Below are positions 38,655-47,011 of a stretch of 64,000 bases of DNA, piece after piece. The translations under genes and the position numbers were made by a program. The stretch's first letter is position 1, and each line of letters begins with the position of its first letter. This DNA is from Luteimonas sp. JM171 (GTDB lineage Bacteria > Pseudomonadota > Gammaproteobacteria > Xanthomonadales > Xanthomonadaceae). The stretch covers positions 169,846-233,845 of the forward strand of contig NZ_CP017074.1 in the NCBI RefSeq assembly GCF_001717465.1, written 5' to 3'. The notes beneath the pieces were generated by a model. It saw only the letters and a program-made list of their open reading frames with translations, searched no databases and was not told the origin of the DNA.

Positions 38655-41507
38655 GTGACAGCAGGTGCACCGTCCGCAACGCAGGTCCCCGCATGGCCGG
38701 AAGAGGCCACCTGCCTGCGCGTGGAGGATCTGGTCATCGACCTGCGCTACCGCCGCGTCAAAGGACCGGAGGCCGCCACCGAACTTCCCAACCGGATGTT
38801 CGACCTGCTGCTGGTGTTCCTCGCCCGGCCCCACGTGCTGCATACCCGCACCGCCCTGTTCGAGGAAGTCTGGCGCGGCACGGTGGTGGAGGATGCCAAC
38901 CTCTCGCAAAGCATCTGGATGCTGCGCAAGGCGCTGGGGCCAACGCGCAGGCACTGGATCCGCACCGTCCCAGGGAGCGGATACGTGTTTGAGCCGCCCG
39001 GCCCGGTCCTGGCCGGGGGTGCGGACACCGCAACACCCGGCCGTGACGACGCGGGCCAGGCGCCCGCAGCCCCCGCACCGCCGCACCCGGAAAGCGCCGG
39101 CCGGCCACGCTGGCTTCCTGCAACGCTCGCCATTTTCGTCCTGGCCTGCGCCACGCTGGGCGTGGCGGCATGGCAGAAGGGCCGGGACCCCGCTCCGATC
39201 CAGCCCGTCACCGTGGCGCTGCTTGAGGTCGGCACGGCTGCGGGCGGCGAGCACGCGTGGCCGGCAAGGCTCCTGCATGCCTGGCTGGGCTGGAAGCTCC
39301 GCCAGCTGCCCGAGGCCGTCGTGCTGGGCGAACACGACCTGGCCGGCGATGGCTGGGCGCCGGATCCGGCGGTGGTCCTGCTGACCTCCGGCCCGGCCGG
39401 GGATGGCAACACGGACCTGTTCGTGCGCGCGCAGCTGGTCAACGGCACGGGCGCCGCCCGCCCCCCGATGGAGCTGCGCGGAAGCCGAATGCAGATGCCG
39501 GAGATGGTGGACCAGCTCTCGAAAATGGTCGTGGACGCGATCGCTCCGGGGCGCAGCACAAGCGCGTGGCCCGCGCTGGGCATCGATGCCGATGGCGCAC
39601 AGGCCTACGCGGACGTCGTGGCTGCCCGCCACGCCCGGGACTGGCCGGGCGTGGTGGCTGGCGCGCAGCGGCTGCTGCAGGAACATCCGGGCTTCGGCCT
39701 GGTCCGCCTCGACCTTGCCCAGGCGCAGGCTCGCCTCGGCGAGGCCGCGATCGCCCAGGAACAGATGGCGCAGGCGCGGCGCCTGCTCGCTCCGCTGCCC
39801 GAAGACGCGGCCCGGATGATGGACGCGCGCGAACTGGCACTCAGCCCGCACAAGGCACCGCAGGCTGCCGCGGCCTACGCGGAACTGGCGGAGGCCCATC
39901 CCCGGCACAGCCGGTTCCGCCTGCACCAGGCCCGGCACCTGGTACGGTCCGGCGAGGCCCGCGCGGCGCTGGAGATCCTGGGGGACCCGGCACGGGATCA
40001 CGAACCGCTGGAGACCAGGATCGGCCGGCTGTTGACCGACGCCCGGGCCCGGATGCTCCTGGGCGATGCCGAAGGGGCCCGCGCCAGCGCGCGCGAAGCG
40101 GCGCGGATGACCCAGCTCGCCGGCCGCGGCTGGGAACTGGAGCTGGCCGAGAGCCTGATGCTGCTGGCGCGCTCAAGCCTGCTGCGCCGCGACGATGACG
40201 CCGCGCTGGTGATGCTGGAGCAGTCCGCCCGGCAGTTCGACCTGGCCGGCAGCACAGCGCGCGCCCTGACCATGCGCTTCCATGCAGACCTGGTGCGCTC
40301 GCCCGAAGCTGCAGACGACCCTGTATTTGAAAGCCTGCTCGAGGTGGCCCGACGGACAGGCGACCGCGATGCGGAGATCGAATTGCAGCACGCGGTCGCC
40401 CATCGCCACTACCGGGCCGGCCAGCATCGACGCTACCGCGAGCGCCTCGACCAGGCCGCGGCGATCGCCAACGAGTCCGGTAACCGGTTCTGGCGCCACC
40501 AAGTTGAACTGGACCTGCTCGACGAGGACATCCTGCTGGGCGACCTGCACAGCGCCCACAAGCGCATCCAGCGCCTGCAGGGCGCGCCCACTGCAGGCGG
40601 AGGGGCGGCCCGGCTCGCGCTCGCCCAGGCTTACCTGCTGGAGCAGCGCGGGCGCACGGCACAGGCCCTGGCCACACTCGACCAGGCCGAACGCGGGCCC
40701 GACGCCGGCGGCGGGTTCCTGCCGCCCGCCTCTCTGGCGGAGCTGGCATGCGCGCGCGCCCGGCTGCTGCTGCGCCAGGGCCGCCTGGGGGAGGCTGGCG
40801 ATGCGCTTGTGGGCTGCCGCGGCGGTGGCCGTGGCCCCCTTGCGCAGCTGGAAGCCGGTCTGCTGGACGCCCGCCGGATGCAGCTGTCCGGACGGCCGCG
40901 CGCGGCAACCCTGCGGCTGTCCTCGCTGGCCGCGGAGGCGAACTCCACCGATCCGGACGGGCCCGAACGCTTCTGGCTGAGACTGGACCAGGCGGACCTG
41001 TACAACCGCGCCGGGATGCCCGAACAGGCCCAGGCGCTATTGCGGGGCGTCCGGGAGGGCGCCGAACGGACAGGCCACAGCTGGCTGCTGGCCCTGGCCG
41101 AGACCGGCCTGGCGGAGGCCGCCGCCGCCCAGGGCGCCTGGGAGGCCGCGGGGCGCCACGCCGCCTCCGCCCGCCGGCTCGTGCCAGGCGACACACGGTC
41201 GCTTTCCCGCCGCTTGGACCTGGTGGAAACCGTCCTGGCACTGGCCGGCGGCAGGGTCGAAGAAGCGGTCGGCCATCTGGCCCGCCTGGACGCGGAGTCG
41301 CACCTGTCCGGCGACGCCCCGGCCATCCTCGAAGTGCACAGCCTGGCACCTGGCGGCGCGGATCCGGGCAGCTGCCCCGGCCGCGGGCCGGCGGACATCG
41401 CGGAGGATGGACTGGGCGGGGCCAGCCTGGAATGGCTTGCCGCCTCATTGCCGGACTCCGCCACGGTCCCGGCGCACGCCCTCCAGGACGAACTCGCCCG
41501 GCGCTAG
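38655..41507 (+). CDS. Membrane-anchored winged-helix regulator with large periplasmic TPR region
   Basis: 950 residues from the GTG at 38655, preceded by GGGAGGAGG. An OmpR/CadC-type winged helix (about 20-112, with LFEEVWRGTVVEDANLSQSI and GSGYVFEPPG) is followed by a Pro/Ala linker and one membrane helix (154-173). About 770 residues then form Ala/Arg-rich helical repeats resembling TPRs. The layout is that of ToxR/CadC one-component receptors that bind DNA while sensing the periplasm. It is divergent from the subtilase, whose expression it may control. Ligand unknown. Confidence 0.85.
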   Translation: MTAGAPSATQVPAWPEEATCLRVEDLVIDLRYRRVKGPEAATELPNRMFDLLLVFLARPHVLHTRTALFEEVWRGTVVEDANLSQSIWMLRKALGPTRRHWIRTVPGSGYVFEPPGPVLAGGADTATPGRDDAGQAPAAPAPPHPESAGRPRWLPATLAIFVLACATLGVAAWQKGRDPAPIQPVTVALLEVGTAAGGEHAWPARLLHAWLGWKLRQLPEAVVLGEHDLAGDGWAPDPAVVLLTSGPAGDGNTDLFVRAQLVNGTGAARPPMELRGSRMQMPEMVDQLSKMVVDAIAPGRSTSAWPALGIDADGAQAYADVVAARHARDWPGVVAGAQRLLQEHPGFGLVRLDLAQAQARLGEAAIAQEQMAQARRLLAPLPEDAARMMDARELALSPHKAPQAAAAYAELAEAHPRHSRFRLHQARHLVRSGEARAALEILGDPARDHEPLETRIGRLLTDARARMLLGDAEGARASAREAARMTQLAGRGWELELAESLMLLARSSLLRRDDDAALVMLEQSARQFDLAGSTARALTMRFHADLVRSPEAADDPVFESLLEVARRTGDRDAEIELQHAVAHRHYRAGQHRRYRERLDQAAAIANESGNRFWRHQVELDLLDEDILLGDLHSAHKRIQRLQGAPTAGGGAARLALAQAYLLEQRGRTAQALATLDQAERGPDAGGGFLPPASLAELACARARLLLRQGRLGEAGDALVGCRGGGRGPLAQLEAGLLDARRMQLSGRPRAATLRLSSLAAEANSTDPDGPERFWLRLDQADLYNRAGMPEQAQALLRGVREGAERTGHSWLLALAETGLAEAAAAQGAWEAAGRHAASARRLVPGDTRSLSRRLDLVETVLALAGGRVEEAVGHLARLDAESHLSGDAPAILEVHSLAPGGADPGSCPGRGPADIAEDGLGGASLEWLAASLPDSATVPAHALQDELARR

Positions 41508-42055
41508 AACATCCCGGTCTCGAGACGCGCGGCCTCGGACATCATGGTCACGTTCCAGGGCGGATCGAACACGAGCTCCACGTCCGCCTCCACCACGGTC
41601 GGGATCATCTCGATGCGGCTGCGCGCGTCATCCACCAGGATCTCGCCCATGCCGCAGCCGGGCGCGGTCAGGGTCATCTTCACCGAGACCTTGCGCTGGC
41701 CGTCGCCGGCCGGCTCCACCACCACCTCGTACACCAGGCCCAGGTCGACCACGTTGATCGGGATTTCCGGATCAAAACAGGTCCGCAGCTGGGCCCACAC
41801 CAGCTGCTCGACGGTGCCCTCGTCGGCGTCCTCGGGCAGCTCGATCGGCGGCGGCACCTCCTTGCCGATCGCATCCGCATCCTTGCCGGCGATGCGGAAC
41901 AGGTTGCCTTCCACGAACACGGTGTAGCTGCCGCCCAGCGCCTGGGTGATGTAGCCGGCACTGCCGGCAGGGAGCGTCACCTGATCGCCCTGGGGCACGA
42001 GGACGGCGGAGCAATCGCGCTCCAGGCGCACGGGTTCGCTGGTTCTCGAATACAT
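41504..42055 (-). CDS. sufT: Fe-S assembly protein SufT (DUF59/MIP18 family)
   Basis: 183 residues. The family core is DPEIPINVVDLGLVYEV near residue 95, followed by MTLTAPGCGMGEI with the conserved cysteine. It helps mature iron-sulfur proteins. No other suf or isc gene is in the window. It converges on the winged-helix regulator so tightly that the two stop codons share the palindrome CTAG (41504-41507). Confidence 0.9.
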   Translation of the reverse strand: MYSRTSEPVRLERDCSAVLVPQGDQVTLPAGSAGYITQALGGSYTVFVEGNLFRIAGKDADAIGKEVPPPIELPEDADEGTVEQLVWAQLRTCFDPEIPINVVDLGLVYEVVVEPAGDGQRKVSVKMTLTAPGCGMGEILVDDARSRIEMIPTVVEADVELVFDPPWNVTMMSEAARLETGMF

Positions 42056-42120
42056 GCCGCCATTGTATCGCCCCGCCCCGCGGAAGGTATGCTGTCGCGC
42101 TTCGCAAACCGCCGCCGTTC

Positions 42121-42534
42121 ATGACCGCGACCACGATTTCCCACCGGCCCTGGCTCACCGTGCTGCTGTTGTCGCTGGGCATCGCCGGCTGCGCCGCCCT
42201 GTGGGTGCTGGTATCGATGGCCACCGGCCGGGTTTCGAGCTGGATGTCGGTGGTGGCGGCACTGGACGCGGCGCTGCTGCTGCGCATGGCCCAGGTGCGG
42301 CCGGGCGCCGGGCGCGCCTTCTGGGGCGTGGTGGCCACGGTGGCCTGCATCGCCCTGTCGCTCTGGGTGGTGGTGGCCGGGTTGCTGGGCCGGATGCTCG
42401 GTCTGACCCCGTGGGAGGCGGCCACCCGGATGGGCTCCTACCACGCCTGGACGCTGGTGCAGACCACCCACGGCGCCGCGGACGCAGCCTGGCTGGTGGC
42501 CGGCGTGGTCATCGCCGCAGTGCTTTCGCGCTGA
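42121..42534 (+). CDS. Small hypothetical membrane protein
   Basis: 137 residues with about four hydrophobic segments (near 10-33, 40-56, 68-90 and 117-136). I do not recognise the family. It is divergent from sufT with 65 bases between them, and its stop is 19 bases from the end of pntB on the opposite strand. It has no charged catalytic motif; a structural or transport-accessory role is only a guess. Confidence 0.65.
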   Translation: MTATTISHRPWLTVLLLSLGIAGCAALWVLVSMATGRVSSWMSVVAALDAALLLRMAQVRPGAGRAFWGVVATVACIALSLWVVVAGLLGRMLGLTPWEAATRMGSYHAWTLVQTTHGAADAAWLVAGVVIAAVLSR

Positions 42535-42553
42535 GCCGCCCCCAGCGCCGGGC

Positions 42554-43951
42554 TCAGCCGTCGAGCGCCTTGAGCTCGCTCACCAGCGCATTGGCCATCT
42601 CCGCGCCATCCCCGTACAGCATGCGGGTGTTGTCGGCGTAGAACAGCGCATTCTCGATCCCGGCGAAGCCGGTGCCCTTGCCGCGCTTGATCACGATGGT
42701 GTTCTTCGAATCCACCACATCCAGGATCGGCATGCCGTGGATGGGGCTTGAAGGATCGGTCTTGGCCACCGGGTTGACCACATCGTTGGCCCCGATCACC
42801 AGGGACACATCGGTGCTCTTGAACTCCGGGTTGATGTCTTCCATGTCCACGATGAGGTCGTACGGCACCCCGGCCTCGGCCAGCAGCACGTTCATGTGCC
42901 CCGGCATGCGCCCGGCGACGGGGTGGATGGCGAACTTCACCTTCACCCCGCGCTCGATCAGCCGCTGGCTCAGCTCCCAGATCTTGTGCTGGGCCTGGGC
43001 CACAGCCATCCCGTAGCCGGGGACGATCACCACCCGCTCGGCATACGCCATCATCGCCGCCACGTCCGCGGCCTCGATCGGCTTCTGGCTGCCGGCGATT
43101 TCCTGCGCCTGGCCCCCGCCGCCGAAGCTGGAGAACAGCACCGACTTGATCGAGCGGTTCATGGCCTTGGCCATCAGGCGCGTCAGCAGGATGCCGGCCG
43201 CACCCACCATCATGCCGGCGATGATCAGCGCCTCGTTCCCCAGCACATATCCCTCGAACGACACGGCCAGCCCGGTCAGCGCGTTGTACAGCGAGATCAC
43301 CACCGGCATGTCGGCGCCGCCGATCGGCAGCGTCATCAGCACGCCCAGCGCCAGCGCCACCAGGAAGAACGCGATGATCCACGGCACGCCCAGGGTCCAG
43401 AGCACCACGCCGCCGAGCACGATGGCGGCGGCGAACACCAGGAAGTTGAAAACCTGCATGCCCGGGAACGCGTAGCGCTTGTCCATGCGCCCGTCGAGCT
43501 TGGCCCAGGCAATCAGCGAGCCGGACAGTGCCACCGCGCCGATCAGCGCCCCCAGCACCGCGAGCACCTGCCCGGTCGTGCCCGGCGCGGGATCGCCCGC
43601 CGACCAGCGCAGCAGCTCCACCGCGCCGATCGCCGCCGCCGAGCCGCCGCCCAGGCCGTTGTACATCGCCACCATCTGCGGCATGTCGGTGATCGGCACC
43701 TTCCTGCCCGAATACCAGGCCAGCGCCCCGCCGATCGCAATGGCAAGCAGGATCAGGGCGATGTTCCCCAGGCCCGGCAGGAAGAACGTGGCGGCGGTGG
43801 CCAGCAGCATCCCCACGCCCGCCCACTGGATGCCGCTGCGCGCCGTGCGCGGCGAAGCCATGCGCTGCAGCCCGAGCAGGAACAGCGCGGCGGCCAGGAG
43901 GTAGCTGGCTTCCACCAGCCCCCCGGGCAGGCCGGTCCCTGTCCAGCTCAC
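42554..43951 (-). CDS. pntB: NAD(P)+ transhydrogenase subunit beta
   Basis: Membrane and NADP(H)-binding subunit of the proton-driven transhydrogenase, 465 residues. Multiple membrane helices occupy about 1-270. The NADP domain shows VVIVPGYGMAVAQAQ, HPVAGRMPGHMNVLL and the GANDVVNP motif. Its start overlaps the end of the short pntA part 2 gene as ATGA. Together with PntAa and PntAb it uses the proton gradient to make NADPH. Confidence 0.97.
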   Translation of the reverse strand: MSWTGTGLPGGLVEASYLLAAALFLLGLQRMASPRTARSGIQWAGVGMLLATAATFFLPGLGNIALILLAIAIGGALAWYSGRKVPITDMPQMVAMYNGLGGGSAAAIGAVELLRWSAGDPAPGTTGQVLAVLGALIGAVALSGSLIAWAKLDGRMDKRYAFPGMQVFNFLVFAAAIVLGGVVLWTLGVPWIIAFFLVALALGVLMTLPIGGADMPVVISLYNALTGLAVSFEGYVLGNEALIIAGMMVGAAGILLTRLMAKAMNRSIKSVLFSSFGGGGQAQEIAGSQKPIEAADVAAMMAYAERVVIVPGYGMAVAQAQHKIWELSQRLIERGVKVKFAIHPVAGRMPGHMNVLLAEAGVPYDLIVDMEDINPEFKSTDVSLVIGANDVVNPVAKTDPSSPIHGMPILDVVDSKNTIVIKRGKGTGFAGIENALFYADNTRMLYGDGAEMANALVSELKALDG

Positions 43952-44256
43952 GCCGTGCCTTCCCTGCCGTCGTCCGGCTTCCTGCTGGTCTTGAACATCT
44001 CCAGCATCCGCTCGGTGACCACGTAGCCGCCGGCGGCATTGGCCGCGCCCATGGCCACCGCGATGAAGCCGATCACCTTCTCCAGGGTGGTGTCCGCATG
44101 CCCGAGCACGATCATGGCGCCGATCAGCACCGCGCCATGGATGAAGTTGGAGCCGGACATCAGCGGCGTATGCAGGATCACCGGCACGCGGGAGATGATC
44201 ACGTGGCCGGCGATGGCCGCCAGCATGAAGATGTAGAGCGCAGCGAATCCATCCAT
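43948..44256 (-). CDS. pntAb: NAD(P)+ transhydrogenase subunit alpha part 2
   Basis: 102 residues of mostly membrane helices from the ATG at 44256, with the segment ISRVPVILHTPLMSGSNFIH typical of the alpha-subunit membrane part. Three-gene transhydrogenases split alpha into soluble PntAa and this piece. Here PntAa (45829-46950) is separated from it by an oppositely oriented ECF sigma operon. Confidence 0.94.
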   Translation of the reverse strand: MDGFAALYIFMLAAIAGHVIISRVPVILHTPLMSGSNFIHGAVLIGAMIVLGHADTTLEKVIGFIAVAMGAANAAGGYVVTERMLEMFKTSRKPDDGREGTA

Positions 44257-44473
44257 CGGTCTGCTCCCCGGGCCAGAAGGCGTCGCCCGCATCATAACCG
44301 GAGCTGAACCTCGCGCCAGCGCGTCAACCGGGCCGGCGCTGGAGCGTTGACAGGACATACCCCAACCGGAACCGCGCTGCGACGTGGACGGCAATCTCGC
44401 CAGGCACCATCCGCTTCCACCACCGCCCGCCCCTGCGGCAGCGAGGGAGCGCGCGGGCGGTAAGCTGGCGCCG

Positions 44474-45022
44474 ATGGACGACGCCCGCCCTGGTCCCCGC
44501 AGCGCCGACGCCCCCGCCCAGTCCCTGGAGGCGTTCCTGGCGTCGGTGCGGGGGCGCGCCTTCCGGTTCGCCGAAGTGGGCCTTCGCAGCCGCGACGACG
44601 CGCTGGACGCGGTCCAGGACGCCATGACCCGGATGCTTGGATATGCCGACCGGCCCGAGGGGGAATGGACGGCCCTGTTCTGGACGATCCTGCGCAGCCG
44701 CATCATCGACCTGCAGCGCCGGCGGACCTTCCGGCTCGGCTGGATGACCAGCGCCGACGGCCACGAAGCCGGAAGCGTGGACTGGGCCGATTCCGGGCCG
44801 GGGCCCTCGCGCACCCACGATGGCCGCGAAGCCTGGACCCGCCTGGCGGCCGCCCTGCGCGGGCTGCCGCGCCGCCAGCGCGAGGCCTTCACGCTGCGGG
44901 TGCTTGAAGAACTGGACGTGGCGACCACCGCGCGGGTGATGGGCTGCAGCGAGGGGTCGGTCAAAACGCACCTGTCGCGCGCGCGCAGCGCGCTGCAAAA
45001 ACAACTGGAGGAATTCCGATGA
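44474..45022 (+). CDS. ECF-type RNA polymerase sigma factor
   Basis: 182 residues from the ATG at 44474; an in-frame ATG at 44384 exists but adds Pro/Ala-rich residues with no sigma homology. Region 2 contains DDALDAVQDAMTRM (41-54) and region 4 LPRRQREAFTLRVL with a helix-turn-helix and KTHLSRARSALQ. Its stop overlaps the next start as ATGA. The 217 bases upstream show no clear GAACC/CGTC-type autoregulated promoter. It sits inside the pnt locus on the opposite strand. Confidence 0.92.
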   Translation: MDDARPGPRSADAPAQSLEAFLASVRGRAFRFAEVGLRSRDDALDAVQDAMTRMLGYADRPEGEWTALFWTILRSRIIDLQRRRTFRLGWMTSADGHEAGSVDWADSGPGPSRTHDGREAWTRLAAALRGLPRRQREAFTLRVLEELDVATTARVMGCSEGSVKTHLSRARSALQKQLEEFR

Positions 45023-45402
45023 ACGGCGAGCCTGACGACAGCGCGCGCTTTGACCGCATGGCCCGCGCGATCCACGCCGAGGCCGTGGATCGCATTCCGC
45101 CCCACCTCCTGGCCCGGATGCGTCCACAGCCCCGTGCGGCCGGCCGACGCAGTTGGCGCCCGGCACCGGTGCTGGGATGGTCACTGGCCGCGGCCTGCGC
45201 CGCGGTGCTGGCGTGGGCGGTGGGATTCCACACCATGGTGACGCCGGGGGAGGGTCCTGCCGCAGCGGGCCCGCTGGTGGCCGATGCGCCGCCGCAGTCC
45301 GCCGGCGTCGACCCCTGGGACGACCCGCTCATGACCTTTGAAGAAGATCCCGACCTGTTCGTCTGGCTGGCATCGGACGCGCGCTCTCTGGCAATGGAGT
45401 AA
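45019..45402 (+). CDS. Single-pass membrane protein, probable sigma-factor partner
   Basis: 127 residues with one membrane helix (about 54-71, VLGWSLAAACAAVLAWAV), a basic cytoplasmic N-terminal part and an acidic C-terminal part ending FEEDPDLFVWLASDARSLAME. Overlap with the sigma gene suggests an anti-sigma role. It lacks a zinc-binding HxxxCxxC motif, so it is not a classic ZAS anti-sigma. Assignment rests on context. Confidence 0.7.
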   Translation: MNGEPDDSARFDRMARAIHAEAVDRIPPHLLARMRPQPRAAGRRSWRPAPVLGWSLAAACAAVLAWAVGFHTMVTPGEGPAAAGPLVADAPPQSAGVDPWDDPLMTFEEDPDLFVWLASDARSLAME

Positions 45403-45405
45403 CCC

Positions 45406-45822
45406 ATGAAGATCCCCACCACCGCCTTCACCATCATCCTCGCCGGGTCGCTGTTCGCGGCACCGGCCCTGGCCCAACCGGGCGCGCCGCTCCCCGAATG
45501 GGACCAGCTCACCCCGGCCCAGCGGGATGCCCTCGTATCCACCGTGCGCGACCGCTGGAACGATGCGCCGGAACGCCGCGAACGCATGCTGCGGCATGCC
45601 GAGCGCTGGCAGCAGATGACGCCGGAGGAGCGCCGCAGCGCCCACCACGGAATGAAACGCTGGCGCGACATGAGCCCGGAGCGCCGCGAACGGGCGCGTG
45701 CCATCTACCAGCGCATGCGCGAGCTGCCGCCCGAGGAGCGCGCGGCCATGCGCGAGCGCTGGAAGGACATGAGCGCGCAGGAGCGCCGCGCGTGGCTGGA
45801 GCAGGAACAGCCGGAGCGATAG
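45406..45822 (+). CDS. DUF3106 family exported protein
   Basis: 138 residues. A signal peptide (MKIPTTAFTIILAGSLFAAP, cleaved near ALA-QP) is followed by a highly charged helical region with repeated W/R-x-M-(S/T)PE-x-R units. This is the DUF3106 pattern and recalls CpxP/Spy-like periplasmic helices. It lies 3 bases after the membrane partner of the sigma factor, the third gene of that operon. A sensory or chaperone role in the sigma system is inferred. Confidence 0.82.
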   Translation: MKIPTTAFTIILAGSLFAAPALAQPGAPLPEWDQLTPAQRDALVSTVRDRWNDAPERRERMLRHAERWQQMTPEERRSAHHGMKRWRDMSPERRERARAIYQRMRELPPEERAAMRERWKDMSAQERRAWLEQEQPER

Positions 45823-45828
45823 GCCGCC

Positions 45829-46950
45829 TCAGGTGGCGCCCGGCTCCCCGGACGGCGCCGCTTCGCGCTCGGGCCAGACCGTCCTGGCCAGGAGTTCATC
45901 CTCCCAGTCAAAAGCCAGCCGCCCTTCGACGATCAGCAGGCGGGCGAAATTCAGCACGTTGCGGGCATACATCTCGCTGGCGTGCTGGGCCCCCTGGCTG
46001 GCCAGGCCCAGCGGCCCGGTGATGGTGACGCCGCCGTGCTCGATGGTTTCACCCGGGCGCGTGAGCTCGCAGTTGCCGCCGGTCTCGGCGGCCAGGTCCA
46101 CCACCACAGCGCCCGGCTTCATCCCGTCCACCATGGCTGCGGTGACGATCTTCGGCGCGGGCCGCCCCGGCACCGCGGCCGTGCTCACGATCACGTCGAT
46201 GCCCTTGAGGTGTTCGCCCAGCCGCCGCTGCTGTTCAGCGCGTTCCCCGTCGGTCAGCTGGCGCGCATAGCCGCCCTCGCCCACCGCGCTCACGCCCAGG
46301 TCGAGGAAGCGGCCGCCGAGGGATTCGATCTGCTCGCGCGTTTCCGGGCGCACGTCAAAACCTTCCACCTGGGCGCCCAGCCGCCGGGCGGTGGCAATCG
46401 CCTGCAAGCCGGCCACCCCGGCACCGATCACCAGCACCTTCGAGGGGCGGATGGTCCCCGCTGCGGTGGTGAGCATCGGGAAGAACCGGGGCGCCAGCCA
46501 GGCCGCGGCCAGCACGGCCTTGTAGCCTGCCATCCCGGCCTGCGAACTGAGCACGTCCATGGCCTGCGCGCGGGTGGTCCGCGGCAGCCGCTCGAGCGGG
46601 AAGCTGACGATGCCGCGCGCGGAGAGCGCCTGGGCACGGGCGGGATCGGACTGGGGCTGCAGGATCCCCACCAGCGCCGAACCCTGCTTCAACTGCGGGA
46701 TCGTCCTGGCGGCGGGCGGCTGCACGCACAGCACCAGATCGGCATCGTTGAGCGCGGCGGCCGCCGAATCAACCAGCGTCGCGCCCGCATCCGCGTAGGC
46801 CCGGTCCGGGAAGTGCGCGCCAGCGCCGCTGCCGCGCTCGATCTGGACCCGCGCGCCCTCGGCAACCAGCTTCCGGCAGGTTTCGGGCGTAACGGCAACC
46901 CGCCGCTCCCCTTGCGCGGTTTCGCGCGCGACACCGATCGTCAGGCTCAT
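45829..46950 (-). CDS. pntAa: Re/Si-specific NAD(P)+ transhydrogenase subunit alpha part 1
   Basis: Soluble NAD(H)-binding domain, 373 residues. The N-terminus RETAQGERRVAVTPETCRKL, the dinucleotide fold VLVIGAGVAGLQAIATARRL and the FDVRPETREQIESLGGRF loop are typical. Its 3' end is six bases from the convergent DUF3106 gene, and pntAb begins 1.57 kb further on. How balanced expression with pntAb-pntB is reached is unclear. Confidence 0.96.
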   Translation of the reverse strand: MSLTIGVARETAQGERRVAVTPETCRKLVAEGARVQIERGSGAGAHFPDRAYADAGATLVDSAAAALNDADLVLCVQPPAARTIPQLKQGSALVGILQPQSDPARAQALSARGIVSFPLERLPRTTRAQAMDVLSSQAGMAGYKAVLAAAWLAPRFFPMLTTAAGTIRPSKVLVIGAGVAGLQAIATARRLGAQVEGFDVRPETREQIESLGGRFLDLGVSAVGEGGYARQLTDGERAEQQRRLGEHLKGIDVIVSTAAVPGRPAPKIVTAAMVDGMKPGAVVVDLAAETGGNCELTRPGETIEHGGVTITGPLGLASQGAQHASEMYARNVLNFARLLIVEGRLAFDWEDELLARTVWPEREAAPSGEPGAT

Positions 46951-47011
46951 CCCGCTCTCCGTGTTGCCCCGCCGCCCATCCTAGCGCGAATGCGCCGCGC
47001 AACGGCGTGGA

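Noticed and set aside
44257..44473. An ECF-autoregulated promoter (GAACC plus CGTC) before the sigma gene
   Set aside because: GAACCT and CGTCAA occur near 44306-44324 but only about 11 bases apart, not the 16-17 needed; TTGACA at 44347 lacks a matching -10.
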